Source of the DNA: Alcaligenaceae bacterium SAGV5
GTDB taxonomy: Bacteria > Pseudomonadota > Gammaproteobacteria > Burkholderiales > Burkholderiaceae_B
NCBI GenBank assembly: GCA_009360345.1
Contig: SPDP01000006.1
Location: 124,001-188,000 of the forward strand
Length of the DNA stretch: 64,000 bases
Direction of reading: 5' to 3'
In this document: one piece after another, positions 34,917 to 43,086 of the stretch
Position numbering within the stretch: the stretch's first letter is position 1
Layout of the letters: every line of letters starts with the position of its first letter
The notes under the pieces: model-generated
Seen by the model: only the letters and a program-made list of their open reading frames with translations
Database searches by the model: none
What the model was told of the DNA's origin: nothing
Program-made: the position numbers and the translations under genes

Positions 34917-35474
34917 ATGGGACATCGATTGAGCGTGATCGCCACGCGTACCGGCGACGACGGCACCACGGGACTGGCGACCGGCCCGCGGGTTACCAAG
35001 GACTCGCCACGCATCACGGCCATCGGCGACGTCGACGAACTGAACAGCGCGCTGGGACTGCTGGCCACGGAAGCCTTGCCGCAGGACATCGCGCACGACC
35101 TGCTGGACATCCAGCACGACCTGTTCGATCTGGGCGGAGAACTCAGCATGCCCGGACAGGCCTTGCTGGCGGAGGCGCGCGTGGCGCACCTGGACGTCCT
35201 CCTGGACGGCTACAACTCCCGGCTGCCGCCGCTGCGCGAATTCGTGCTGCCCGGCGGAAGCCGGCCGGCGGCCCTGGCCCACATGGCGCGCACGGTCTGC
35301 CGCCGGGCCGAGCGCGGCGTGGTGGCCCTGGCCCGCGTCGAGACCGTCCACCCGCCGGTGCGGCAATACCTGAACCGCCTGTCGGACCTGCTGTTCGTGC
35401 TGGCCCGCGCCATCAACCAGGACGCCGGCACGCCGGAAGTCCTGTGGCGCTCGGGCCGCACCCGGGGCGGCTAG
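34917..35474 (+). CDS. Cob(I)yrinic acid a,c-diamide adenosyltransferase (PduO type)
   Basis: A 185-residue PduO-type ATP:corrinoid adenosyltransferase. The ATP-binding N-terminus is TRTGDDGTTGLATGPRVTKD (residues 9-28), and the four-helix bundle contains GDVDELNSALGLL and the conserved CRRAERGVVAL and PVRQYLNRLSDLLFVLAR. It makes adenosylcobalamin in the cytoplasm. ATG at 34917 follows GGAG by five bases. It is convergent with aroG, 15 bases between stops. No B12-dependent enzyme is seen nearby. Confidence 0.9.
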   Translation: MGHRLSVIATRTGDDGTTGLATGPRVTKDSPRITAIGDVDELNSALGLLATEALPQDIAHDLLDIQHDLFDLGGELSMPGQALLAEARVAHLDVLLDGYNSRLPPLREFVLPGGSRPAALAHMARTVCRRAERGVVALARVETVHPPVRQYLNRLSDLLFVLARAINQDAGTPEVLWRSGRTRGG

Positions 35475-35489
35475 CCCCGGGGCCAAGGG

Positions 35490-36563
35490 CTACTTGCCGC
35501 TGCTGGTCGCCACCAGCCGGCGCGCCTGCACCGCCTGGGCCAGGCGTTCGAGCACCTGCACCGAGGCATCCCAGTCGATGCAACCATCGGTGATGCTCTG
35601 GCCATAGACCAGAGGCTTGCCGGGAACCAGGTCCTGCCGGCCGGCCACCAGGTGGCTTTCCACCATCACGCCGATGATGCGGTTGTCGCCCGCTTCCATC
35701 TGGCGCGCCACGTCGTCCAGCACCTGCGGCTGGTTCTCGGGCTTCTTGCTGCTGTTGGCGTGGCTGGCATCGATCATCACGCGCTGGGCCAGGCCGGCCT
35801 TGGCCATGTCCTGGGCCGCGGCTTCCACGCTGGCCGCGTCATAGTTGGGCGCCTTGCCGCCGCGCAGGATGACGTGGCAGTCCTCGTTGCCGTTGGTGGA
35901 CACGATGGCCGAGACGCCGCCCTTGGTCACCGACAGGAAATGGTGAGGCTGGGACGCCGCCTTGATCGCGTCGACGGCGATGCGGATGTTGCCGTCGGTC
36001 CCGTTCTTGAAACCCACGGGACACGACAGGCCGGAGGCGAGTTCGCGGTGGACCTGGCTTTCCGTGGTGCGCGCGCCGATGGCCCCCCAGGAGACGAGGT
36101 CGGCGATGTACTGGGGCGTGATCATGTCCAGATATTCACACCCCGCAGGCAGGCCGAGGGCGTTGATCTCCAGCAACAATTGGCGGGCGGTGCGCAGGCC
36201 CTTGTTGATGTTGAAGCTGCCGTCCAGGTCGGGATCATTGATCAGGCCCTTCCAGCCCACCGTGGTGCGGGGCTTCTCGAAGTACACCCGCATCACGATC
36301 TCGAGTTCGCCGGCGAAGCGGTCGCGCTCGGCTTTCAGGCGCGAGGCGTACTCCAGGGCGGCCTTGGTATCGTGGATGGAACACGGCCCGATCACCACCA
36401 CGAGGCGGTCGTCCATGCCGTGCAGGATGCGGTGCAGCCCCTGCCGGGTGGAATAGACCGTCTCCGAGACGGAGGTGGTGCAGGGAAACTCGCGCATCAG
36501 GTGCGAAGGCGGAGCCAGCTCCTTGATTTCTCGAATGCGCAAGTCGTCGGTGTTGTGGGACAC
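35490..36563 (-). CDS. aroG: 3-deoxy-7-phosphoheptulonate (DAHP) synthase, class I
   Basis: A 357-residue class I DAHP synthase, the first enzyme of the shikimate pathway, joining phosphoenolpyruvate and erythrose 4-phosphate. Visible signatures include VVVIGPCSIHD (near residue 64), MRVYFEKPRTTVGWKGLIND, GARTTESQVHRELASGLS, GFKNGTDGN and MIDASHANSSKKPE, which binds metal. The start is GTG at 36563, five bases after AGGAGA; the frame extends back to 36638 only through the attenuator. Its leader carries a Tyr/Phe-rich peptide and terminator, so expression probably responds to aromatic amino acids. Feedback sensitivity (Phe or Tyr) cannot be read with certainty. Confidence 0.95.
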   Translation of the reverse strand: MSHNTDDLRIREIKELAPPSHLMREFPCTTSVSETVYSTRQGLHRILHGMDDRLVVVIGPCSIHDTKAALEYASRLKAERDRFAGELEIVMRVYFEKPRTTVGWKGLINDPDLDGSFNINKGLRTARQLLLEINALGLPAGCEYLDMITPQYIADLVSWGAIGARTTESQVHRELASGLSCPVGFKNGTDGNIRIAVDAIKAASQPHHFLSVTKGGVSAIVSTNGNEDCHVILRGGKAPNYDAASVEAAAQDMAKAGLAQRVMIDASHANSSKKPENQPQVLDDVARQMEAGDNRIIGVMVESHLVAGRQDLVPGKPLVYGQSITDGCIDWDASVQVLERLAQAVQARRLVATSSGK

Positions 36564-36636
36564 GATCCTCTCCTGGATTTCAATGATGTCTGGTGTAGAT
36601 GTCTTGGGGGGTTGCCCCACCGTTTCGTCCAGGCAC

Positions 36637-36669
36637 AAAAAAAGCCGCCAGGACGCTGGCGGCTTTTTT
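36637..36669 (-). terminator. Intrinsic terminator in the aroG leader (attenuator)
   Basis: On the minus strand: a run of A, stem GCCGCCAG-CGTC-CTGGCGGC and at least six T residues. It is a textbook rho-independent terminator with 8 bp of GC-rich stem extended by A-T pairs. It stands about 75 bases upstream of the aroG start, and 14 bases after the leader-peptide stop. The 5' arm plus one base (CCGCCAGC) is complementary to GCTGGCGG inside the leader peptide gene (plus-strand positions 36707-36714). Confidence 0.85.
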
Positions 36670-36683
36670 GGGGCAGGAATCCG

Positions 36684-36767
36684 TTAGATACGACGCTTCC
36701 TTTCCTCCGCCAGCGGCTTTGGAAATCCAAAAAAGTAAAAGTAAAAGTACGTGGAAGCGTAGTTCAT
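36684..36767 (-). CDS. Tyr/Phe-rich leader peptide of aroG
   Basis: A 27-codon frame: ATG at 36767, TAA at 36684-36686. The core reads YFYFYFFGF (residues 7-15), and in all four Tyr and five Phe codons occur. Every Phe codon is TTT, although TTC is usual in this GC-rich genome. The peptide ends in a basic stretch. No Shine-Dalgarno is seen before the ATG, and the predicted promoter would start the RNA at or next to it. Ribosome stalling on Tyr/Phe codons would leave the segment at 36707-36717 free to pair with the terminator arm, allowing readthrough into aroG. Confidence 0.8.
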   Translation of the reverse strand: MNYASTYFYFYFFGFPKPLAEERKRRI

Positions 36768-36774
36768 AAAATAT

Positions 36775-36803
36775 ATCGTAGCAGGGGCCGGGCGCTTCGG
36801 CAA
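36775..36803 (-). promoter_or_regulatory. Predicted aroG leader promoter
   Basis: On the minus strand TTGCCG (36798-36803) and TACGAT (36775-36780) are separated by exactly 17 bases, resembling sigma-70 -35 and -10 boxes. Seven bases separate the -10 box from the leader ATG, so the transcript would be leaderless or nearly so. It lies just after the stop of the Bug gene. Confidence 0.6.
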
Positions 36804-36820
36804 GTGGCGGGCGGGCGCCC

Positions 36821-37801
36821 CTACTGTCCGACGATCCCGGCCTCCCGCGCCACCTTCGCCCACTTGCGGGTGTCCCGGTCGATCAGGGCACGCAGTTCCT
36901 CGGGCGTGCTGGGAGCGGCCTGCATGGCCTGCTCGGCAAGAATATTCCGCACCTCCGCCGTCCCCAGGATCGCGTGCAGCTCCCGCGTCAGCTTCGCCGC
37001 GATGGCGGGTGGGATGCGGGCGGGCGCCACGATGGCGTACCAGAGGTCGGCCTCGAAATCCGGCCTGCCTATGGCTTCCGCCACGGTCGGCACATCCTTC
37101 AGCACGGGTTGGCGGCTGGCCGTGGTGACGGCCAGGGCCCGGATGCGGCCGCTTTTCAGGTGAGGCAGCGCGGACTGGATGGCGATGAGCTCGAAGTCGA
37201 CGCTGCCGTTGTTCAGGCCGTTGATCGCCTCGACCGCCCCCTTGTGCGGGACGTGCAGGACGTCCATGCCCGTCTCGTGCTTGAGCAGCTCGGTTGCCAG
37301 GTGATGCGGCGTGGCGATACCCGGCGTGCCGTAGTTGAGTTGCCCGGGCCGCGCCTTCGCCAGCGCGACCAGTTCGGGCAGCGTCTGCGCCGGCAGGTCC
37401 TTTCTGACCGCCAGCACCATGGCGCCACGCGCCAGCAGGGTGATGTAGGCGAAGTCCTCCTTCAGGTCGAACGGCAGATCCGTTCTCATTCCCTGGTGGA
37501 TCGTGGCGGTGTTCGCGATCAGGCCGATCGTGTAGCCGTCCGGCATGGCCTTGGCCATCGCGCCGATGCCGATGATGCCGCCCGCCCCGCCCTTGTTCTC
37601 GACATAGGTGCTTCCCCCCAGCCTGTCCGCCAGTTTCTGCGCGACCAGCCGGCCGAAGGTATCGACGCCCGACCCGGCGCTGAACGACATCAACAGCCTG
37701 ACGGGCCGATCCGGATAGGCCTGCGCCCACGCCGGCTGGACACCCGCCAGGCCCAGCCACAGCGCGGCCAGCGCGCAACGAAACAAGATACGGATCTTCA
37801 T
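36821..37801 (-). CDS. Bug/TctC-family periplasmic solute-binding protein
   Basis: A 326-residue Bug protein with signal peptide MKIRILFRCALAALWLGLAG and cleavage near AWAQ. The loop usually reading PPGG is SFSAGSGVDTFGR here; VENKGGAGGIIG and VPHKGAVEA follow, the second with His in place of the usual Tyr. ATG at 37801 has AGGAG six bases upstream; the ATG at 37807 would touch the Shine-Dalgarno. It is the last gene of the aminotransferase-amidohydrolase-GTPase set, 43 bases after the GTPase gene, and probably binds that route's substrate. Confidence 0.88.
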   Translation of the reverse strand: MKIRILFRCALAALWLGLAGVQPAWAQAYPDRPVRLLMSFSAGSGVDTFGRLVAQKLADRLGGSTYVENKGGAGGIIGIGAMAKAMPDGYTIGLIANTATIHQGMRTDLPFDLKEDFAYITLLARGAMVLAVRKDLPAQTLPELVALAKARPGQLNYGTPGIATPHHLATELLKHETGMDVLHVPHKGAVEAINGLNNGSVDFELIAIQSALPHLKSGRIRALAVTTASRQPVLKDVPTVAEAIGRPDFEADLWYAIVAPARIPPAIAAKLTRELHAILGTAEVRNILAEQAMQAAPSTPEELRALIDRDTRKWAKVAREAGIVGQ

Positions 37802-37844
37802 GGACATCTCCTGGTCGAGGGGATCGAAGGCTGCTATCGGTACG

Positions 37845-38804
37845 TCAATCGGCCAGTCTTGCGCCGCGGAAAAAAGCGTCGAGCTCGGCGATGGGCAGTT
37901 GGCCCCGCAGGCCGATGGCGACGATGGCCGACCGCGCGGAGATCGGCGGCGCGGCGCAAGCCAGGGTGCCGCGCCGCCCCACGCCATGCATGACGGCCCA
38001 CGGCCACTCGTCCGTCGCCACGAGGCCTTTCGTCCGCAGCACGCCCGCCGGCAGGGCCCGCAGCCAGGCGCGCAGCGCATCGGCCCGGAACCGGCCCGCC
38101 AGCTCGATGGACCAGGACTCGAACAGCTCGCCATGAGCCTGCTCGTGCCGGCACGGACGGCCCGCGGGACAACCGCAGGCATGCATGGCCCCCGCGGGCC
38201 ACGCGGACAGGCCCGCATCCGCCAGGAACACGAACGGCACGTCGGCATCGCTGGCGATGAATATCGGGGTGTCCGGACACGTCGCCGCGAGCCAGCCGCG
38301 CGTGGCGGCGAGGGACTCGGCGGTGACAAGATCGGCCTTGTTGAGGATCAGGTAGTCGCCGGCCCGCAGTTGCCCGCGTATGGTGTCGGCCAGATAGCGG
38401 TCCGCCGCGTGGGCGCGCACGGTTTCCGCATCCGCCAGGACCACGACGCTGTCGAGCCTCAGGGCCGGATCGCTCAGGCCGACCTGCGCGATCCGCCAGG
38501 GATCCGCCACGCCGCTGGCTTCGATGACGATCCTGTCCGGGGCGGGCTGTCGCTCCATCGCCCGGATCAGCGCGTCGACCAGGTCGTCGCCGATGGAACA
38601 GCACACGCAGCCGTTGGCCAGGCTGATGGTCTCGCCGTCCCGGGATTCGATCAAGGCGGCGTCGATGTTGATCGCGCCGAAGTCGTTCACCAGCACCGTC
38701 ACCCGTGAATCGCCCGCCTGCGCCAGCAGGCGGTTCACGAGCGTGCTCTTGCCGGCGCCCAGGAAGCCGCCTATCACCGTGAGTGGAATGGGGGAAACAT
38801 TCAT
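37845..38804 (-). CDS. COG0523 (CobW/YciC-like) GTPase, putative metallochaperone
   Basis: A 319-residue G3E-family GTPase: Walker A GFLGAGKST (13-21), the diagnostic metal-binding CVCC motif (66-69), base-recognition NKAD (155-158) and a C-terminal CobW domain. Residues 208-224 add a Cys/His cluster (MHACGCPAGRPCRH, then EQAHGE) that may bind Zn or another metal. Such proteins deliver metals to client enzymes. Its immediate upstream neighbour is a metal-dependent amidohydrolase 18 bases away, an obvious client candidate (inference). A cobalamin role is less likely because no cobaltochelatase genes are near. Confidence 0.88.
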   Translation of the reverse strand: MNVSPIPLTVIGGFLGAGKSTLVNRLLAQAGDSRVTVLVNDFGAINIDAALIESRDGETISLANGCVCCSIGDDLVDALIRAMERQPAPDRIVIEASGVADPWRIAQVGLSDPALRLDSVVVLADAETVRAHAADRYLADTIRGQLRAGDYLILNKADLVTAESLAATRGWLAATCPDTPIFIASDADVPFVFLADAGLSAWPAGAMHACGCPAGRPCRHEQAHGELFESWSIELAGRFRADALRAWLRALPAGVLRTKGLVATDEWPWAVMHGVGRRGTLACAAPPISARSAIVAIGLRGQLPIAELDAFFRGARLAD

Positions 38805-38822
38805 GGCCGAACGCGGCTCCGG

Positions 38823-40466
38823 TCACTGTGCCGCATCGAAGGCCCGGCCGCCCAGCATCGTTCCCAGCACCGGGACATCCTTGAGATCCTCCACCGGCAC
38901 CGCCAGCGGATCATCGGCCAGCACACAGAAGTCCGCCCGCTTGCCGACCTCGATCGAGCCGATTTCGCCGTCCATCGCCAGCGTATAGGCCGCCCCCAGT
39001 GTCACGGCGTGCAAGGCGTCCGCTACCGTGATCCGTTCCCCTTCCCCCAGCACGCGGCCGCCCGCCGTGCGCCGGACCGCCGCGCACCATGCGGTGAACA
39101 GCGGCCCGATGGGCGTGACCGGCGCATCGGAATGAATGGCCAGCGGGACGCCATGGAGGCGGGCGGTTCCGCACGCATTCATGCGGTTGGCGCGGCTGGG
39201 TCCCAGGGTCTGCGCATAGTGCACGTCGCCCCAATAGTAGATATGGTTCACGAACAGGTTCGCGCAGACGCCCAGCCTGGCCATGCGCCGGAACTGGGCG
39301 GCATCGGCCGTCTGGCAGTGATGCAGGGTATGCCGGTGGTCCGGGCGGGGATGCTTTTCCAGCGCGGCCTCGATGGCGTCCAGCGCGAGCCCGGTCGCCT
39401 CGTCTCCGTTCGTATGGATGTGCAGTTGCACGCCCGCCCCGTGGATGCGCGCCACGACGCCGTGGACCTCGGTGGGAGACATGATCCAGATGCCGTTGGG
39501 CTTGCCGTTGTGGTAGCCGGGCCAGCGCAGCCGGGCCGTATATCCCGTTATGGAACCGTCCAGCGTCAGCTTCATCGCGCCGAAACGAAGCTTGTCCGTG
39601 CTGCGCGCCGCCGCCAGGGCGGCCAGGCCGAGATCCTGCTCGATGGTGGCCAGGGCCTGCGGTCCCCGATAGATGGGAACGATGCGCAGCGGATAGTCCT
39701 CGCGCGAGGTCACGTCTTCGAGCAGCCTCACACCGGGCTCGGCCAGATTGTTCACGAGGTCCGTGGCCGTCGTCACCCCGGTCCGCTGGGCTACCCGCGC
39801 GAACCGCCACACGCCCTCTTCCGTGACGCCCACTGTCCGCATGACGTTGCCGATGGCCCGGTTGACCGGAAACATGGCCGCGAACCCCTGCAATTCGCCA
39901 TTCGGTTCGCCGTCGGCATGGCGGGCGATGCCCTCGATGTCCGTCTGCCGCGTGATGCCGGCCTTGCGCAGCATGGCCGAATTCACATTCATCAGGTGGA
40001 AGCTGGCATGCAGCAGCACGATCGGCCGCCGCTCCGATACCGCGTCCAGCTCGCGCACCGTCATCCGCTGCTCGCCGAAATAGACCGGGTCGAAGCCCCA
40101 GGCCAGCAGCGGCGCGTCCGGGTCGGCCAGCGTGCGCTCCATCTCCGCCAGCCGCTCCACGATACCGTCGACGCTCTTGAGGCCCGTCCACAACCGGCCC
40201 TCGGGATCGCGCCGATCGTAGTAGCCGGCATAGACGAACTTCCAGAGCGCCCCCTCCATCAGGTGGGAATGCGCCTCGACCAACCCGGGCATCAGCACCG
40301 CATCCGCGTAGCGATCGTCGGCCCTGGCCGCGCCCAGCCCCTGCCATATCTCGTCCCCGCCGACCGCGAGGATGCGGCCGTCCCGCACCGCGACGTGCGT
40401 GGCGGCGGGCCGTACCGGATCCATGGTGATGAACTTGCGCGCGCGAAAGACGGTGATGTCCCGCAT
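38823..40466 (-). CDS. Metal-dependent amidohydrolase (YtcJ-like)
   Basis: A 547-residue amidohydrolase-superfamily enzyme. It has the N-terminal metal ligands GLVEAHSH (HxH, near residue 64), a central LHIHTNGDEATGLALDAIE and LHHCQTADA with further His ligands, and the catalytic Asp in AIHSDAPVTPIG (near residue 440). YtcJ-type enzymes hydrolyse N-acyl or amide bonds in small molecules; most have unknown substrates. No signal peptide, so cytoplasmic. GGGAG stands before the start. A 16-bp perfect palindrome lies 28 bases upstream. It is flanked by an aminotransferase and a metallochaperone-like GTPase. Confidence 0.88.
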   Translation of the reverse strand: MRDITVFRARKFITMDPVRPAATHVAVRDGRILAVGGDEIWQGLGAARADDRYADAVLMPGLVEAHSHLMEGALWKFVYAGYYDRRDPEGRLWTGLKSVDGIVERLAEMERTLADPDAPLLAWGFDPVYFGEQRMTVRELDAVSERRPIVLLHASFHLMNVNSAMLRKAGITRQTDIEGIARHADGEPNGELQGFAAMFPVNRAIGNVMRTVGVTEEGVWRFARVAQRTGVTTATDLVNNLAEPGVRLLEDVTSREDYPLRIVPIYRGPQALATIEQDLGLAALAAARSTDKLRFGAMKLTLDGSITGYTARLRWPGYHNGKPNGIWIMSPTEVHGVVARIHGAGVQLHIHTNGDEATGLALDAIEAALEKHPRPDHRHTLHHCQTADAAQFRRMARLGVCANLFVNHIYYWGDVHYAQTLGPSRANRMNACGTARLHGVPLAIHSDAPVTPIGPLFTAWCAAVRRTAGGRVLGEGERITVADALHAVTLGAAYTLAMDGEIGSIEVGKRADFCVLADDPLAVPVEDLKDVPVLGTMLGGRAFDAAQ

Positions 40467-40494
40467 GGGCTACTCCCTGGTCTTCATTATTTAA

Positions 40495-40510
40495 TTAGAT
40501 TGCAATCTAA
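40495..40510. promoter_or_regulatory. 16-bp perfect palindrome upstream of the amidohydrolase gene
   Basis: TTAGATTGCAATCTAA is self-complementary and sits in an AT-rich 97-bp gap between the aminotransferase stop and the amidohydrolase start. This is a strong operator candidate for a dimeric repressor or for the divergent LysR, and suggests an internal promoter. Confidence 0.55.
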
Positions 40511-40563
40511 AATAAAGGACGATGCTTTTCCACTGTTTCCCATCCCGGGCCCCGCGGCACCGC

Positions 40564-41970
40564 TCAAGACGTTGCCCGGATGGCCCGCTCCAGGGTCTCG
40601 ACCAGGCGATCGATCTCGCCCTGCCCGACGATGAACGGCGGCGCGAGCTGGATCGTGTCGGCGCCGAACCGGACATAGACACCTTGCTTCCAGCAGTGCA
40701 TCGCGATCTCGTAGGGCCTGCGGGCGGGTTCGCCCGCCTTGGGAGCGATCGTCAGGCCGGCCGCCAGGCCGATGTTGCGGATGTCGGTCACGTGCGGACA
40801 GCCCCGCAATCCGTGCACGGCCGACTCGAAGCCGGGCGCGAGCGCCCTCACCCGCCCGAGCGCGTCTTCCTGTTCCAGGACGTCCAGCGTGGCGAGCGCG
40901 GCGGCGCAGGCGATGGGATGGGCCGAGTAGGTGTGGCCGTGGGGGAACTCCACCCCATAGGCCGGCCCGCCCGCCTGCATGAAGACCTGGTGGATCTCCG
41001 GGCTGGCCACCACGCCGCCCATCGGGATCACGCCGTTGGTGACCTGCTTGGCGAAATTCAGGATATCGGGCGTCGTTCCGAAACAATCGGCGCCCGTCCA
41101 GGCCCCCAGCCGGCCGAAGGCGGTAATGACCTCGTCGAAGATCAACAAGATGTCATGCCGGGTACAGATTTCCCGCAGGCGGGCCAGATAGCCCACAGGC
41201 GGCACGATGACCCCGGCCGACCCCGCGAAAGGCTCGACGATGACGGCGGCGATGTTCGAGGCATCGTGCAGCGCGATCAGCTCGAGCAACTCATCGGCGA
41301 GCTCCGCGCCCTGCGCCGGCTGCCCCCTGCTGAATGCATTGCCGGCAAGCAGCGTATGGGGCAGGTGGTCGGCGCGCAGGCCCTCGCCGTAGAGCTTGCG
41401 ATTGCCCCCGATGCCTCCCACGCTGATGCCGCCGAAGTTGACGCCGTGGTAGCCCCTGGCGCGGCCGATCAGCAGCGTCTTCGAGGGCTGCCCCTTCAAT
41501 CTCCAATAGGCGCGCGCCATCTTGAGCGAGGTATCGACCGCCTCGGACCCCGAGCCGACGAAAAAAACATGGTCGAGCCCGGCCGGCATCCGGCCGGCAA
41601 TGCGCCCGGCCAGCTCGAACGCGAGCGGGTGGCCGAACTGGAACGCCGGCGCATAGTCGAGCGTGGCGGCCTGGCGCGCCACGGCCTCGACGATCTTCGG
41701 ATGGCCGTGGCCCAGGCCGCAGGTCCACAAGCCGGACAGGCCATCCAGGATCTGGCGGCCGTCCGCATCGGTGTAGTAGGCTCCGCTTGCCGCCACGATC
41801 ATGCGCGGATGGGCCTTGAAATCGCGGTTGCCGGTGAACGGCATCCAGTATGCGTCGAGGCCCGTTTCGCGCGTATCGGCGGAACGCTCGGGGCTGAAGG
41901 CAGTATCGGGCGGGAACACGATGGTCGGTCCTTGGAGCGGCGAAAAAATGATGCCCGGATCTTGGGGCAT
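40564..41970 (-). CDS. Class III (omega) aminotransferase
   Basis: A 468-residue PLP enzyme of the beta-alanine/omega-amino-acid:pyruvate transaminase group. Visible motifs are GLSGLWTCGLGHGHPKI (near residue 78), the PLP-phosphate region FVGSGSEAVDTSLKMARAY, the Asp-containing LLIFDEVITAFGRLG (near 267) and the Schiff-base Lys in ILNFAKQVTNGVIPMGG (near 298). Such enzymes transfer an amino group from a terminal amine to pyruvate. It is divergent from LysR with about 70 bases between them. With the amidohydrolase it could release and then deaminate an amine; the substrate is unknown. Confidence 0.9.
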   Translation of the reverse strand: MPQDPGIIFSPLQGPTIVFPPDTAFSPERSADTRETGLDAYWMPFTGNRDFKAHPRMIVAASGAYYTDADGRQILDGLSGLWTCGLGHGHPKIVEAVARQAATLDYAPAFQFGHPLAFELAGRIAGRMPAGLDHVFFVGSGSEAVDTSLKMARAYWRLKGQPSKTLLIGRARGYHGVNFGGISVGGIGGNRKLYGEGLRADHLPHTLLAGNAFSRGQPAQGAELADELLELIALHDASNIAAVIVEPFAGSAGVIVPPVGYLARLREICTRHDILLIFDEVITAFGRLGAWTGADCFGTTPDILNFAKQVTNGVIPMGGVVASPEIHQVFMQAGGPAYGVEFPHGHTYSAHPIACAAALATLDVLEQEDALGRVRALAPGFESAVHGLRGCPHVTDIRNIGLAAGLTIAPKAGEPARRPYEIAMHCWKQGVYVRFGADTIQLAPPFIVGQGEIDRLVETLERAIRATS

Positions 41971-42041
41971 TTTTCGCTTTTCTCATATGACGGCCTATCA
42001 CTCTTCACTTTCCAGTTCACGCAACCATCAGAGTGTCCAGC

Positions 42042-42989
42042 ATGACGACGTCCCGGCCCCGCCCCATCCCCATCCTGGGCTCGCTCAGCGACATGGACCT
42101 GCGCCTGCTGCAAGTCTTCAAGTGCGTGGTCGAATGTGGCGGCATGGCGGCCGCCGAACTGGAATTGAACGTGGGCCTGTCGACCATCAGCCGGCACGTC
42201 AAGGATCTGGAAACGCGGCTGGGGCTGACCCTGTGCCGGCGGGGACGCACCGGCTTCGCGCTGACCGCGGAAGGCGAGCGCGTCTACGAGGAAACCCTGA
42301 GGCTGCTCGCTTCGGCCGATGCCTTTCGCGCCGGTATCGACGGCATCCACCAGCGCATGGGCGGGCGCCTGGACATCGCCATTTTCGACAAGACCGCCAC
42401 CAATCCGGCGGCCCGCCTGGCCGAAGCCATCGCCCTGTTCTCGGAACAGGCTCCGGAGGTCGGCCTGAACCTGCACGTCAAGACGATAGGCGAGATCGAG
42501 CGGGGCATCATCAACGGCACCTTCCAGGTCGGCATCATTCCCGCCCACCGCCACTCCAGCACGCTGCGATACGCCGCGCTGTTCGACGAAAGCATGCATT
42601 TGTATTGCGGCGCCCGCCATCCGCTGTTCGGCGCCGACCACGAAGGCCTGACCTGGGACGACCTGCGCGAGCACGCGTTCGCGGGACTGGGCTACCACTC
42701 CCCCAACATGGAACTCGCCCACCGCGCGCGGCTGGTGAGGAAGGCGACGGGCCACGACCAGGAGGCCATCGCCACGCTGATCCTGTCGGGCGGCTACCTT
42801 GGCTTCCTGCCCGACCACTACGCCAGCGGATTCGAACGCAACGGGCAGATGCAGGCGATCCGCCCGGAAGTATTTCGCTACACCTGCGAATTCATCAGCC
42901 TGCTGCGGCGGTCGCCCTCCCCGCCGCGCGCCGCCCTGGCCTTCGAGGCATGCCTGCTGGCCAGCCACCGCGCCGGCCAGCAGCGCTAA
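42042..42989 (+). CDS. LysR-family transcriptional regulator
   Basis: A 315-residue LysR protein (318 if the GTG at 42033 is used). The DNA-binding domain MDLRLLQVFKCVVECGGMAA, VGLSTISRHVKDLETRLG and LCRRGRTGFALTAEG is complete, followed by an effector domain with a FDKTATNPAARL segment in place of the usual start of domain I. It is divergent from the aminotransferase and probably activates the aminotransferase/amidohydrolase/GTPase/Bug operon. The 97 bases after its stop show no feature I can name. Confidence 0.9.
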   Translation: MTTSRPRPIPILGSLSDMDLRLLQVFKCVVECGGMAAAELELNVGLSTISRHVKDLETRLGLTLCRRGRTGFALTAEGERVYEETLRLLASADAFRAGIDGIHQRMGGRLDIAIFDKTATNPAARLAEAIALFSEQAPEVGLNLHVKTIGEIERGIINGTFQVGIIPAHRHSSTLRYAALFDESMHLYCGARHPLFGADHEGLTWDDLREHAFAGLGYHSPNMELAHRARLVRKATGHDQEAIATLILSGGYLGFLPDHYASGFERNGQMQAIRPEVFRYTCEFISLLRRSPSPPRAALAFEACLLASHRAGQQR

Positions 42990-43086
42990 GCTGAATCGAC
43001 CTTCATGTTCTTGACCCGGTCTTGTCCGGGGCACCGGGGCCGGGGGGCGGGCGTGTCGCAAGCGAAGCCGGTCTCGCTGCGCGGGA

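Noticed and set aside
36637..36669. Simple terminator of the upstream Bug operon
   Set aside because: It may serve that too, but the Tyr/Phe leader peptide and the perfectly complementary segment between the Bug stop and the terminator make attenuation of aroG the better reading.
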